A DNA stretch of 64,000 bases from Microbacteriaceae bacterium VKM Ac-2854 (GTDB lineage: Bacteria; Actinomycetota; Actinomycetes; Actinomycetales; Microbacteriaceae), in assembly GCA_013205085.1 (NCBI GenBank), contig JABMLH010000005.1, positions 200,915 through 264,914 on the forward strand. Reading direction: 5' to 3'. Positions 21,366 through 30,148 of the stretch are shown one piece after another. Position 1 is the first letter of the stretch. Every line of letters starts with the position of its first letter. Made by a program: the position numbers and the translations under genes. A model generated the notes under the pieces. That model was given only the letters and a program-made list of their open reading frames with translations, had not been told where the DNA came from and did not search any database.

Positions 21366-22367
21366 TCAGGACGCGGCGCGTACGGCCTCGGCATCGGAGC
21401 GCCGCGTGGTACGGAAGCGGCGCTGATACTCCGACGGCGTCACGCCGAGCCGGGCGACGAAGGCCCGGCGCAGCGCGACCGGTGAGCCGTAGCCCACGTC
21501 CACCGCTGCCCGCGCCACGGACGAGCCCGATTCCAGCAGCACCGTGGCCAGATCCAGTCGCATCGAGTTCACGTAGTCCATCGGCGTCATCCCGAGTTCC
21601 TCGCGGATCACGCGCGCCAGGTGGCGGGTGCTGACGTTGGCGTGCGCCGCCAGATCGGTGAGGGTGCACGGCCGAGTCGGGTCCGCGTTGACGTACTCGG
21701 CGACCGCGCGAGCGACCGGTGTGCGCGGCGTCTCGGCGCGCAGCGAGGCGGAGAACTGCGACTGACCGCCGGATCGACGCATGTAGACGAGCAGGAGCTG
21801 GGCCACGGTGCGGGCGACCGCCGGACCGTGGTCCTCCTCCACGAGGGCGAGCGCGAGGTCGATCCCGGCGGCGACGCCGGCCGAGGTGTGGATCGGCCCG
21901 TCCACCACGAAGATCGCGTCCGGTTCGACGGTGGTCAACGGGTAGCGCGCGGCGAGGGTGTCGGCGAACTTCCAGTGGGTGGTCGCCGACCGGCCGTCGA
22001 GCAGCCCGAGCGCGGCGAGTGCGAACGCCCCGCTGCAGATCGACGCCACGCGGCGCGAGCGGCCGACCAGTTCGCGGGCGGCGGCGAGCAGCTGCGGGTC
22101 CTCGAAGATCGCCGGGGCCCGCTCGCTGCCCGGGATGATCAAGGTGTCGATCGGGCCGGAATCGGCCGCCGCGCCCTGAACTCCGACCCGCAGTCCCATC
22201 GACGTCGTCACGTCGGCGCCGTCGGCCGACAGCATCACGACCTCGTAGGCGTCGATGCGCTGATTCGCCTCGAGGAACACCTCAGCGGGTCCGACGAAAT
22301 CGAGTGTCTTCACCCCGTCGAAGAGCAGCACCACGATGCGACGGCGGCGAGTGGTCGGAGCAGGCAT
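21366..22367 (-). CDS. GlxA-family regulator (DJ-1/PfpI domain plus AraC HTH)
   Basis: A 333-residue regulator from the ATG at 22367, which follows GGAAGG. Residues about 8-175 form a DJ-1/PfpI glutamine-amidotransferase-like domain (VVLLFDGVKTLDFVGPAEVF, VASICSGAFALAALGLLDG, ATTHW). The C-terminus has the double AraC-type helix-turn-helix (LTDLAAHANVSTRHLARVIREE and VARAAVDVGYGSPVALRRAF). The cysteine of the ICSGAF nucleophile-elbow position is present. Such proteins are usually activators responding to small molecules. It is divergent-free and lies just downstream of the bicupin gene on the same strand, so regulation of the bicupin/DyP pair is possible but unproven. Confidence 0.9.
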   Translation of the reverse strand: MPAPTTRRRRIVVLLFDGVKTLDFVGPAEVFLEANQRIDAYEVVMLSADGADVTTSMGLRVGVQGAAADSGPIDTLIIPGSERAPAIFEDPQLLAAARELVGRSRRVASICSGAFALAALGLLDGRSATTHWKFADTLAARYPLTTVEPDAIFVVDGPIHTSAGVAAGIDLALALVEEDHGPAVARTVAQLLLVYMRRSGGQSQFSASLRAETPRTPVARAVAEYVNADPTRPCTLTDLAAHANVSTRHLARVIREELGMTPMDYVNSMRLDLATVLLESGSSVARAAVDVGYGSPVALRRAFVARLGVTPSEYQRRFRTTRRSDAEAVRAAS

Positions 22368-22496
22368 GGCGGACCTTCCCGGGTCGGCGCACCCGAACGC
22401 ACCGGCCATTCTGTAATGGTGACTCCATTACAGCAGATGGCCGCGCATCCGCCTATCCGAGTCAGGTGCCCCTGCCCTGCGCCCGCCTGCTCGGGC

Positions 22497-23537
22497 TCAC
22501 ACGGGATCGCTCGGGTTCGTCTTCGGCACCAGCAGCGGATCCGTCGGTGTGAACGGGAACTCGGGCAGTTGCTCCGGCGTCACGCCGAACGTCGCGGCGA
22601 GCACCGGCCGCGAGAACGCGGAGACCGAGGCGCGATAGCCGATATCGCCCGGGATCGGACGGTCGAAGAAGATCAGGAAGTGGATCTCGTCGTCTCCGAT
22701 CACCTCGATCTGGTGCGGGTACGCCTTCGGGATGAAGTAGACGTCGCCGGGGCCGAGCAGGTAGGTGTCGACGCTGCCGTCGGGATCGAGGATCGACATC
22801 CGCGCACGACCCTGGTGCACGTACCCCATCTCGGCCGTCCCCGGATGCCAGTGCGGCTCCCGCATCCCGTCGTCGCGGATGGTCAGCGAATACATCGAGA
22901 GGTTCTGCAGCGCCGGCCAGAACTGGTGCCGCGCGGTCTTGACGAAGGCGTACGGATGCTGGACCGGGGCGTTCTGCGCTTCGACATCGAACTTGTGCGG
23001 GTTGTTGAAGCCGGCACCGTCCGGGACGACCGCCGGGCCGTCGCGTCGGACGATGTCGGCCGAACTCGTGTTGTGCGAGAGGCCGGCCAGCGCCGCGGAC
23101 TCCAGGCCGTAGGTGTTGCCGAGCACCGCGTTCGACATGGCGCCGAAGGCGGCGTGCAGCGAGAAGTCCTCCGGCCGCTCGTGGGAGAACGCGACGACGA
23201 TCTCCACCGTCTCCTCGCCGATGTTCTCGATGTGGTGCAGCGCGCCCGAGTCGATGACGAACATCTGTCCCGCGGTGATCGTGAAGGAGGAGAACGCGCT
23301 GCCGTCGTCGAGGATCGCGACCAACGCGCTACCGGAGAGGCAGTAGCCGATCTCGTCGGCGTTCGCGTGCCAGTGCGGCTCGCGGATGCTGCCGGGTTCC
23401 AGCACCAGCCGCTTGATCGAGAGGCCGGACAGGATCGGGAAGTCGTCCTTCGTCAACCGACGGATGCTGCCGAGCGCGCTGCTGTGCTGCGCGGGCGCCG
23501 CCGTGAGGGAGCGGACGTGACGGGACGGTTCGGTCAT
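22497..23537 (-). CDS. bicupin, oxalate-decarboxylase-like
   Basis: A 346-residue protein with two complete cupin domains. Metal ligands are visible in both: H55, H57, E62 and H101 in the first (REPHWHANADEIGY) and H229, H231, E236 and H275 in the second (REPHWHPGTAEMGY). This is the architecture of Mn-dependent oxalate decarboxylase and oxalate oxidase-like bicupins, though the loop that fixes decarboxylase activity differs (SHERPEDF instead of the Bacillus SENST-type loop), so the reaction is uncertain. No signal peptide. It starts 81 bases after the DyP peroxidase stop on the same strand, suggesting an operon. Confidence 0.85.
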   Translation of the reverse strand: MTEPSRHVRSLTAAPAQHSSALGSIRRLTKDDFPILSGLSIKRLVLEPGSIREPHWHANADEIGYCLSGSALVAILDDGSAFSSFTITAGQMFVIDSGALHHIENIGEETVEIVVAFSHERPEDFSLHAAFGAMSNAVLGNTYGLESAALAGLSHNTSSADIVRRDGPAVVPDGAGFNNPHKFDVEAQNAPVQHPYAFVKTARHQFWPALQNLSMYSLTIRDDGMREPHWHPGTAEMGYVHQGRARMSILDPDGSVDTYLLGPGDVYFIPKAYPHQIEVIGDDEIHFLIFFDRPIPGDIGYRASVSAFSRPVLAATFGVTPEQLPEFPFTPTDPLLVPKTNPSDPV

Positions 23538-23618
23538 TCGAGAGCCTTTCGTGCGGGGTCGCGGAGAGTGAGGGTCGCGGCGTGCGGGGCGCGGGTTCGC
23601 GGATCGGGGTCGGCGGCC

Positions 23619-24569
23619 CTAGTCGCCGAACGACTCGAGGACGTCGTTCGACGGGGCGAAGAAGACCGCACCGGTGACCGGGGTGGACACGTCGAGCATC
23701 CGGTCGTACGAGCCGGCGGGGACGCCGAGGAACATGTTCTGCAGCATCCGTTCGATCACCCAGAGCCTCCGGGTGTAGCCGATGAAGTAGGTGCCGAACT
23801 CACCGTGGCCCGGGCGGCCGAACGGCATGTTGTCGCGCAGGATGTCGTGCTCCTCGCCCGCGTCGTCGACGATCGTGGCCAGCGTCTTGTGCGAGGCGCG
23901 GGCGCCGTCGTCGAGCTCGACGTTGTCGGCCTTGCGTCGACCGATGATCGCCTCCTGCACCTCGGTCGGCAGCGCCTGCCAGGCGGCGAGATCGTGCAGG
24001 TACTTCTGCACAACGATGTAGCTGCCGCCGGCGTGCGCCGGATCTTCCGCCGCGACGAGTGCCGACGTCTCGATGCCCGTGCCGGTCGGGTTCTCCGTGC
24101 CGTCCACGAAGCCGAGCAGATCGCGGGAGTCGAAGTAGCGGAAGCCGGCCGTCTCGTCCGCGGTCCGTACGGTGTCGCCCAGCGCCTCCAGCAGCAGTCG
24201 CTCGAGTTCGAAGCAGAGATCCGCACGCTCGGCACGGATGTGGAAGAACAGATCGCCCGCGGTGGCGGGGGCCCGATGCGGCGTGCCGAGGACGGCACGG
24301 AAGGGATGCAGTTCGGCCGGCCGCGGCAGCCCGGTCACCGCGTCCCACGCCTCGGAGCCGATGCCGACGATGCAGGAGAGTCGGCCGCCGAGGTCGCGGA
24401 AGCCGACCGCGCGCACCAGGGCGCCGACGTCGCCGAGCACGGCGCGGACTCTGGTGGCGGCATCGTCCGCGTCGCTCAGCGTCAGGGTGAGGAAGATCGC
24501 CGCGCGCGAGAGCGGCGCGGCGACGCTCTGCGGCTGGATCGGGGTGCGCTGCCCCTGCTCGTCGCTCAT
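23619..24569 (-). CDS. DyP-type heme peroxidase, class B
   Basis: A 316-residue heme peroxidase. The GFVDGTENP signature holds the distal aspartate D156. H227 (in SHKT) is the expected proximal heme ligand and R245/N247 (in LRDNMPFG) the distal arginine and asparagine. Their spacing matches Rhodococcus DypB (D153, H226, R244, N246). Such enzymes oxidise dyes, Mn(II) and lignin-related phenolics. No signal peptide and no encapsulin-targeting tail is seen at the C-terminus (it ends LESFGD). The ATG at 24569 was chosen because the family N-terminus starts there. It precedes the bicupin gene. Confidence 0.93.
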   Translation of the reverse strand: MSDEQGQRTPIQPQSVAAPLSRAAIFLTLTLSDADDAATRVRAVLGDVGALVRAVGFRDLGGRLSCIVGIGSEAWDAVTGLPRPAELHPFRAVLGTPHRAPATAGDLFFHIRAERADLCFELERLLLEALGDTVRTADETAGFRYFDSRDLLGFVDGTENPTGTGIETSALVAAEDPAHAGGSYIVVQKYLHDLAAWQALPTEVQEAIIGRRKADNVELDDGARASHKTLATIVDDAGEEHDILRDNMPFGRPGHGEFGTYFIGYTRRLWVIERMLQNMFLGVPAGSYDRMLDVSTPVTGAVFFAPSNDVLESFGD

Positions 24570-24657
24570 GGCAGCGAAGCTACTCCGTCTGAAGACGGCG
24601 ACGCTTCGACACGAGTCGGAATCGGCACCGACACTCTCGCCGCGGAGCGCTGACGCG

Positions 24658-24706
24658 GGTTGGCACCGCGTCCCACATCCGCCGGGACGCGGTGACAACC
24701 CCCTTC
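24658..24706. repeat. inverted repeat containing GTGACAACCCCCTTC, copy A
   Basis: CACCGCGTCCC (24664-24674) pairs with GGGACGCGGTG (24684-24694), extended by GGTTG/CAACC. The block GGGACG-N2-GTGACAACCCCCTTC at 24684-24706 recurs in the inverted repeat at 53725-53786. It lies three bases from the stop of the DUF885 gene and may terminate it. Confidence 0.75.
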
Positions 24707-24708
24707 GA

Positions 24709-26397
24709 CTAGGGGCGGGCCAGTGCCGAGCGCAGCGTGTCGAGGCCGACGCCGCCCAGGTCGAGGGCCTTGCGGTGGAAGCCGGCGAGCGAGAACGCAG
24801 CGCCCTCCCGCGCCGCTGACTCGTCGCGCAGCTGCTCCCAGATCCGCTGGCCGACCTTGTAGGACGGCGCCTGGCCCGGCCAGCCGAGATAGCGGTTCAC
24901 CTCGAAGCGGATGAACGCGTCGTCCATGTTCACGTTCGCGCGCATAAAGCTCAGCGCGTTCTCCGCATCCCAGATGCCGGTTCCGGAGGGCAGCGGCTTG
25001 CCCAGGTGCACCCCGATGTCGAGCACCACGCGGGCGGCGCGCATCCGCTGGCCGTCCAGCATCCCGAGGCGGTCGGCCGGGTCGTCGAGGTAGCCGAGCT
25101 GCTCCATCAGGCGCTCCGCGTACAGCGCCCAGCCCTCGGCGTGTCCCGAGGAGCCGGCGAGCTGGCGGCGCCAGGTGTTCAGTTTGGCCCGGTTGTACAC
25201 CGCCTGACCGATCTGCAGGTGATGACCGGGAACACCCTCGTGGTACACCGTGGTCAGCTCGCGCCAGGTGTCGAACTCGGTGACTCCGTCGGGAACCGAC
25301 CACCACATCCGGCCGGGCCGCGAGAAGTCGTCGCTCGGTCCGGTGTAGTAGATGCCACCCTCGTGGGTCGGTGCGATCATGCACTCGAGGGAGCGGATCC
25401 CGGTCGGGATGTCGAACGCGGAGACCGAGAGCTCCGCGACCGCGCGATCGCTGGTCTCCTGCATCCAGCGCCGCAGCTCATCGGTGCCGTGCAGCTTGCG
25501 GGACGGGTCCGCGTCCAGGTGCGCGATCGCCTCGGCGACGCTCGCTCCCGGCAGGATCTCGCGGGCGATGGCCTCCTGCTCCGCGGTCATCCGCGCGAGC
25601 TCGTCGACACCCCACGCGTAGGTCTCGTCGAGGTCGATCTCGGCGCCGAGGAAGCGGCGCGACTGCAGGGCGTAGATCTCTCGTCCCACCGCGTCGACCG
25701 GGGTCGCGACGGGGGCGAGCTCGTGCCGGAGGAAGTCGGCGAGGGCGCCGTAGGCCTTGGCGGCCAGGTTCGCGCCGTTGTGCAGATCGGTGGCGAGCGA
25801 GGCGGGCAGCTCGCCGTGCTCCAGAGTCGCGTCGGCCGTGAACTCGAAGAAGAAGCCGGAGCGCGAGGCGTGCCGGGCGACCTGCTCCGCGACCAGTTCC
25901 ACCTGACGAACGGCCGGGGTGACGCCGCGCTCGATGCCGAGGCGGAGCGTCTCGATGTAGCCCTCCACCGCGGCGGGCAGGGCGTGCAAGCGGGCCGAGA
26001 TGTTGCTCCAGTCGGCCGCGGTCGCGGTGGGCATCAGGTCGAAGGCTTCGCGCAGATCCTGCGCTGGCGAGGCGATCACGTTCAGGTCGCGCAGATTCAG
26101 CTCGGCGTCCGCCGAGGCGAGGGTGAGCCGCAGCTCGGCCCCGAGGTCGGTCGCGGTCACCCGGTCGATGTCGTCCAGCGGCGCGGCGGAATCGAGCTCG
26201 GCGAGCGTGGTGCGGACGGCTTCGAGGTAGCGCTCGTGGCCGGCGGGCGAGAGATCGCCGAAGCGTCCGTCCGCCTCCGTGCGCCCGATGTAGGTGCCGA
26301 CGGTGGGCTCGAGGTCGACGAGGGTGTCCACCCAGCTCTCGGCGATGGCGTCGATGGGCGTTGCGGCGCGTTGGGGCGACGTTTCGGCTGCAGTCAT
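24709..26397 (-). CDS. DUF885-family metallopeptidase-like protein
   Basis: A 562-residue cytoplasmic protein of the DUF885 family. The zinc-peptidase-like motif HEGVPGHHLQ lies near residues 385-394, followed by a glutamate in GHAEGWALYAERLMEQLG that would complete a metal site as in M32-type gluzincins. The catalytic activity of the family is inferred from this motif. The ATG at 26397 is exactly seven bases after a TAGGCT box (26405-26410), suggesting a leaderless transcript and supporting this start over one 17 codons upstream. It is divergent from the small membrane protein at 26433. Confidence 0.88.
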   Translation of the reverse strand: MTAAETSPQRAATPIDAIAESWVDTLVDLEPTVGTYIGRTEADGRFGDLSPAGHERYLEAVRTTLAELDSAAPLDDIDRVTATDLGAELRLTLASADAELNLRDLNVIASPAQDLREAFDLMPTATAADWSNISARLHALPAAVEGYIETLRLGIERGVTPAVRQVELVAEQVARHASRSGFFFEFTADATLEHGELPASLATDLHNGANLAAKAYGALADFLRHELAPVATPVDAVGREIYALQSRRFLGAEIDLDETYAWGVDELARMTAEQEAIAREILPGASVAEAIAHLDADPSRKLHGTDELRRWMQETSDRAVAELSVSAFDIPTGIRSLECMIAPTHEGGIYYTGPSDDFSRPGRMWWSVPDGVTEFDTWRELTTVYHEGVPGHHLQIGQAVYNRAKLNTWRRQLAGSSGHAEGWALYAERLMEQLGYLDDPADRLGMLDGQRMRAARVVLDIGVHLGKPLPSGTGIWDAENALSFMRANVNMDDAFIRFEVNRYLGWPGQAPSYKVGQRIWEQLRDESAAREGAAFSLAGFHRKALDLGGVGLDTLRSALARP

Positions 26398-26404
26398 GGT
26401 TTCG

Positions 26405-26410
26405 AGCCTA
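26405..26410 (-). promoter_or_regulatory. -10 box TAGGCT of the DUF885 gene
   Basis: TAGGCT ends seven bases before the ATG at 26397, consistent with a leaderless start. Confidence 0.45.
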
Positions 26411-26432
26411 CTCAGACGGTTGACTGGGGCGT

Positions 26433-26903
26433 ATGAACGTCGACTCACCTCTGCTCGTCGCTCTCGTCGTGATCTCGGTACTCACCGGCGCGGCGTCGGG
26501 CGGCGTCTACCTCGCGTTCAGCGCGATGGTGCTCCCCGCGCTTCGGACGGGGGACGCGAGCGAGGCGGTGCGAGTGATGCAGCGCGTGAATGTCGCGGCG
26601 ATGCGACCGGCTTTTATGCTGGTCTTCTTCGGCGCGGGACTCGCCGGAATCGGCCTCGTGATCGCGGAGGCGATGCTGACCGGCGCGGTGAGTCCGTTGC
26701 GCGGCGTCGGGGCGGCGCTGCTGGACGCGAGCGTGCTTCTGACGATCCTGGTGAACGTGCCGCGCAACAACGCGCTCGCCGCGGCGGACGCCTCGCCGGC
26801 ATCCTGGCGGGCCTTCGACCGGGTCTGGTCGCCCGCGAACGCCGTGCGCGGCTGGCTCTCGACCCTCGGCGCGGCGGCCATCGTCGGGTCACTGTTCGTC
26901 TGA
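26433..26903 (+). CDS. DUF1772/anthrone-oxygenase-like membrane protein
   Basis: A 156-residue protein with four predicted membrane segments: SPLLVALVVISVLTGAASGG, PAFMLVFFGAGLAGIGLVI, GVGAALLDASVLLTILVNV and LSTLGAAAIVGSLFV. The NVPRNNAL motif between the third and fourth segments and the downstream FDRVWSPANAVRGW are typical of the DUF1772 (anthrone oxygenase-like) family. Enzymatic activity for bacterial members is not established. It is divergent from the DUF885 gene and convergent with polA. Confidence 0.85.
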   Translation: MNVDSPLLVALVVISVLTGAASGGVYLAFSAMVLPALRTGDASEAVRVMQRVNVAAMRPAFMLVFFGAGLAGIGLVIAEAMLTGAVSPLRGVGAALLDASVLLTILVNVPRNNALAAADASPASWRAFDRVWSPANAVRGWLSTLGAAAIVGSLFV

Positions 26904-26924
26904 CCCGCCGTTCGGCGGCAGGGG

Positions 26925-29606
26925 TCAGTGCGCGGCGTCGTCCCAGTCGGCGCCGTGGCCGACCTGCACGTCGAGCGGCACCTTGAGGGCGGCCGCGTCG
27001 CCGGCGTGGGTCATACCGTCTCGGACGACCTCTTCGAGCACGTCGGCCTCGCCGGGGGCGACGTCGAAGATCAGCTCGTCGTGCACCTGCAGCAGCATCC
27101 GCGACTCCAGGCCCTTCTCCTCGATCTGCCGCTGCACGCTGATCATCGCGAACTTCATGATGTCGGCGGCGGAGCCCTGGATCGGCGAGTTCAGCGCCGC
27201 ACGCTCCGCGTTGTCACGCAGCACCCGGTTGGCACTGTTGAGGTCGGGGAACGGACGCCGGCGGCCGAAGATCGTCTGCGTGTAGCCGTTGTCGCGCGCC
27301 TCGACCACCACGCCGCGGAGATAGTCGCGCACCGAGCCGAAGCGCACGAAGTAGTCCGTCATCAGCTTCTTCGCCTCGGCGCTGGAGATGCGCAGCTGCT
27401 TCGAGAGGCCGAACGCGCTGAGTCCGTAGGCCAGCCCGTACGACATCGCCTTCACCTTGTTGCGCATCGCCGGCGTGACGTCGGCCGGCTCGACCCCGAA
27501 GATCCGCGCGCCGACGAAGCGGTGCAGGTCCTCCCCCGAATGGAAGGCCTCGATCAGGCCCTCGTCCTCCGAGAGATGCGCCATGATCCGCATCTCGATC
27601 TGCGAGTAGTCGGCCGTGAGCAGGTTCTGCGCGTTCCGGCTGTGCACGAAGGCCTTGCGGATGCCGCGGCCGACCTCGCTGCGGACGGGGATGTTCTGCA
27701 GGTTGGGGTCGTTCGACGAGATGCGGCCGGTGGCCGTGCCGGTCTGGTCGTAGCTGGTGTGGATCCGGTCGTCGGGCGTGATCGACTTCTCGAGCGTCTC
27801 GATGATCTGCTTCAGCTTCATCGCGTCGCGGTGCTCGAGCAGCAGCCCGAGGAAGTCGTGCGGGTGGGAATCCTGCAGGTCGGCCAGCGCTGCGGCGTCG
27901 GTCGAATAGCCGGTCTTGGTGGCGCGGGTCTTCGGCATGCCGAGTTCTTCGAAGAGCACCTGCTGCAGCTGCTTCGGCGAGCCGAGGTTGATCTCGCGGC
28001 CGATCTCGGCGAAGGCGCGCTCGGCGAGCTCGGCCGAGGTCTGCGTCAGTTCGGTGCGCAGCCGCGCGAGCAACTCGGAATCGACGGCGACGCCGGTCGC
28101 CTCCATCGTCGCGAGCACGGGCACGATCGGCAGTTCGATCTCGTCGAGCACCCGCCGCGATCCCGGATCGAGCAGGCCGGCCAGGTGCTGCGCGACGCGG
28201 AGGGCGTACCAGGCCTCCGTCGCCGGACCGACCGACTCCTCCGCCGGCACGAGCTGATTCGGGTCGGCGACGGGCAGGCTCTCGCCGAGGAAGCTGAAGA
28301 CCTGCTCGCGCAGCGGCACGGAGTGGCCCTGCGGCTTGAGCAGCCAGGCGGCGATCCGGGTGTCGAAGGCGATGCCGTTCACCGTGAAACCGGCGGCGCG
28401 CAGGGCCTTCAGTTGCACCTTCGCATCGCTGAAGTACTTCGGCGACGCGCTCGCGAACCAGGCCTCGAGATCGCGGTAGTCGGGGCGGTCGGCCGCCCAG
28501 GGCACGAAGGCGGATTCGGTCAGGGTCGAGAGGCCGATGCCGCCGATCTCGCCGTTCGGTCCGAGCGCGAGCTGCACGGCTACCGGCTCGGTGCCCTTCG
28601 TGCTGACGTTATCGAGCCAGTGGCCGAGTTCCTCGTCGATGATCGTCCGCACGGCGGGCGCGGCGGCGGCGCGCGCATCCTCGACCACGTCGACGGATTC
28701 GGCGACGTCGCCGCTCTCCGTCGCGATCTTCAGCAGGCGCTCCAGCAGCGTGCGGAATTCGAGCTTGCCGAACACCTCGCGCACGGCCTGCACATCGATC
28801 GGCTGACGGGCGAGATCCGCGGGGCCGACGGGCAGCTCGACGTCGGTGACCAGCCGGTTCAGCTTGCGGTTGCGCAGCGCCTTGTCCTTCTGCTCGCGCA
28901 GCTTCTCCCCCACGACGCCCTTGATCTCATCCGCGTGCGCGATGATCTCGTCGACCGTGCCGTACTGGTTGACCCACTTGGCGGCCGTCTTCGGGCCGAC
29001 CTTGTCGATACCGGGCAGGTTGTCGCTGGTCTCGCCGACGAGGGCTGCGATCTCGGGGTACTGGTGCGGCTCGATGCCGTACTTCTCGAACACCTTGTCG
29101 CGGTCGTAGCGGGTCAGGGCCGACACACCCTGCGTGGACGGATACAGCAGCGTCACGTCGGGCGTGACGAGCTGGATCGTGTCGCGGTCGCCCGAGACGA
29201 CGAGCACCTTGTAGCCCTGCGCAGCCCCCTGCGCGGCGAGGGTGGCGAGGATGTCGTCGGCCTCGTAGTCCTCCTTGGTGATCGTGGTGATGTTCATGGC
29301 GTGCAGCGCCTCCTGCAGCGCGGGCACCTGACCCTTGAACTCGCTCGGGGTCTCGCCGCGGGTGCCCTTGTACTCCGCGTACTCGCGGGTGCGGAAGGAG
29401 AAGCGGGAGATGTCGAAGGCGACGCCGAGGTGGGTCGGCTTCTCGTTCTGCAGCAGCAGCAGCAGCATCGAGATGAAGCCGTGGATCGCGTTGGTGTGCT
29501 GCCCGTCGCGCGTGGTGAAACTGTCGACCGGAAGGGCGTAAAAAGCCCGGAAAGCCAGAGAATGGCCGTCGACGATCAGGAGGGTAGGCTGTTCAGGATC
29601 TGACAC
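26925..29606 (-). CDS. polA: DNA polymerase I
   Basis: Repair and Okazaki-fragment polymerase, 893 residues. Residues 1 to about 290 are the 5'-3' exonuclease domain (DGHSLAFRAFYALP, YEADDILATLA, GDRDTIQLV, GVEPHQ-like segment, LPGIDKVGPKTAAKW). The middle domain lacks the DxE metal-binding motif of proofreading polymerases: the expected position reads VAVQLALGPNGE. Polymerase motif A (DYSQIEMRIMAHLS, about 665), motif B (RNKVKAMSYGLAYG, about 715) and motif C (QVHDELIFDV, about 845) are intact. The GTG at 29606 is six bases after TAGGCT, a leaderless arrangement. Confidence 0.97.
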   Translation of the reverse strand: MSDPEQPTLLIVDGHSLAFRAFYALPVDSFTTRDGQHTNAIHGFISMLLLLLQNEKPTHLGVAFDISRFSFRTREYAEYKGTRGETPSEFKGQVPALQEALHAMNITTITKEDYEADDILATLAAQGAAQGYKVLVVSGDRDTIQLVTPDVTLLYPSTQGVSALTRYDRDKVFEKYGIEPHQYPEIAALVGETSDNLPGIDKVGPKTAAKWVNQYGTVDEIIAHADEIKGVVGEKLREQKDKALRNRKLNRLVTDVELPVGPADLARQPIDVQAVREVFGKLEFRTLLERLLKIATESGDVAESVDVVEDARAAAAPAVRTIIDEELGHWLDNVSTKGTEPVAVQLALGPNGEIGGIGLSTLTESAFVPWAADRPDYRDLEAWFASASPKYFSDAKVQLKALRAAGFTVNGIAFDTRIAAWLLKPQGHSVPLREQVFSFLGESLPVADPNQLVPAEESVGPATEAWYALRVAQHLAGLLDPGSRRVLDEIELPIVPVLATMEATGVAVDSELLARLRTELTQTSAELAERAFAEIGREINLGSPKQLQQVLFEELGMPKTRATKTGYSTDAAALADLQDSHPHDFLGLLLEHRDAMKLKQIIETLEKSITPDDRIHTSYDQTGTATGRISSNDPNLQNIPVRSEVGRGIRKAFVHSRNAQNLLTADYSQIEMRIMAHLSEDEGLIEAFHSGEDLHRFVGARIFGVEPADVTPAMRNKVKAMSYGLAYGLSAFGLSKQLRISSAEAKKLMTDYFVRFGSVRDYLRGVVVEARDNGYTQTIFGRRRPFPDLNSANRVLRDNAERAALNSPIQGSAADIMKFAMISVQRQIEEKGLESRMLLQVHDELIFDVAPGEADVLEEVVRDGMTHAGDAAALKVPLDVQVGHGADWDDAAH

Positions 29607-29612
29607 ACGGCC

Positions 29613-29618
29613 AGCCTA
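29613..29618 (-). promoter_or_regulatory. -10 box TAGGCT of polA
   Basis: TAGGCT ends six bases before the polA GTG start; leaderless start inferred. Confidence 0.45.
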
Positions 29619-29683
29619 CACAGCGCCTCCGACATCGAATCCGCGAGGCCGAGCGGCCGGTCGACGACCCCCAGGAGTAAACC

Positions 29684-30112
29684 GTGACCGACACTTTCCT
29701 GCGCCCCGAATCCCTCGATCTCGAGGCGTTGCTCGGGCGGGGCATCGGCGAGCTCGGCGAGAAGATGGACATCCGTTTCCACGAACTCACGGCGCAGCAC
29801 TCGGTGGCCACGATGCCGGTGGAGGGCAACCGTCAGCCGGTCGGCATCCTGCACGGCGGAGCGCACGTCGTGCTCGCGGAGTCGATGGGATCGATAGCGG
29901 CGAACATCCACGCCGGCGCGGGTCGGCTCGCGATGGGCATCGAGCTCAACGCTTCGCACTCGCGCTCGGTGAAGGACGGCTTCGTGATCGCCACGTGCGA
30001 CGCGATCAACCTCGGCTCGACGCTCGCGACGCACGAGATCGTCGTCCGCGACGAATCCGGACGCCGCCTGTCGACGGTGCGGATCACGAACATCCTCGTC
30101 GACAAGCGCTGA
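29684..30112 (+). CDS. hotdog-fold thioesterase (PaaI/YbdB-like)
   Basis: A 142-residue single hotdog-domain protein. The active-site segment NRQPVGILHGGAHVVLAESM has the HGG turn and the glutamate of the PaaI/4-hydroxybenzoyl-CoA thioesterase family, followed by GIELNASHSRSVKDG. It probably hydrolyses acyl- or aroyl-CoA thioesters in the cytoplasm; the substrate is unknown. The GTG at 29684 is preceded by AGGAG. It is divergent from polA with 77 bases between. Downstream lies the hairpin array, which begins 37 bases after the stop. Confidence 0.9.
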   Translation: MTDTFLRPESLDLEALLGRGIGELGEKMDIRFHELTAQHSVATMPVEGNRQPVGILHGGAHVVLAESMGSIAANIHAGAGRLAMGIELNASHSRSVKDGFVIATCDAINLGSTLATHEIVVRDESGRRLSTVRITNILVDKR

Positions 30113-30148
30113 GCCGCGCCGTCGGGCGACGCTCGGCGTCGGGTGAAG

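Noticed and set aside
22497-24569. Encapsulin system with the DyP peroxidase
   Set aside because: No encapsulin gene lies next to it and the enzyme has no C-terminal targeting peptide.
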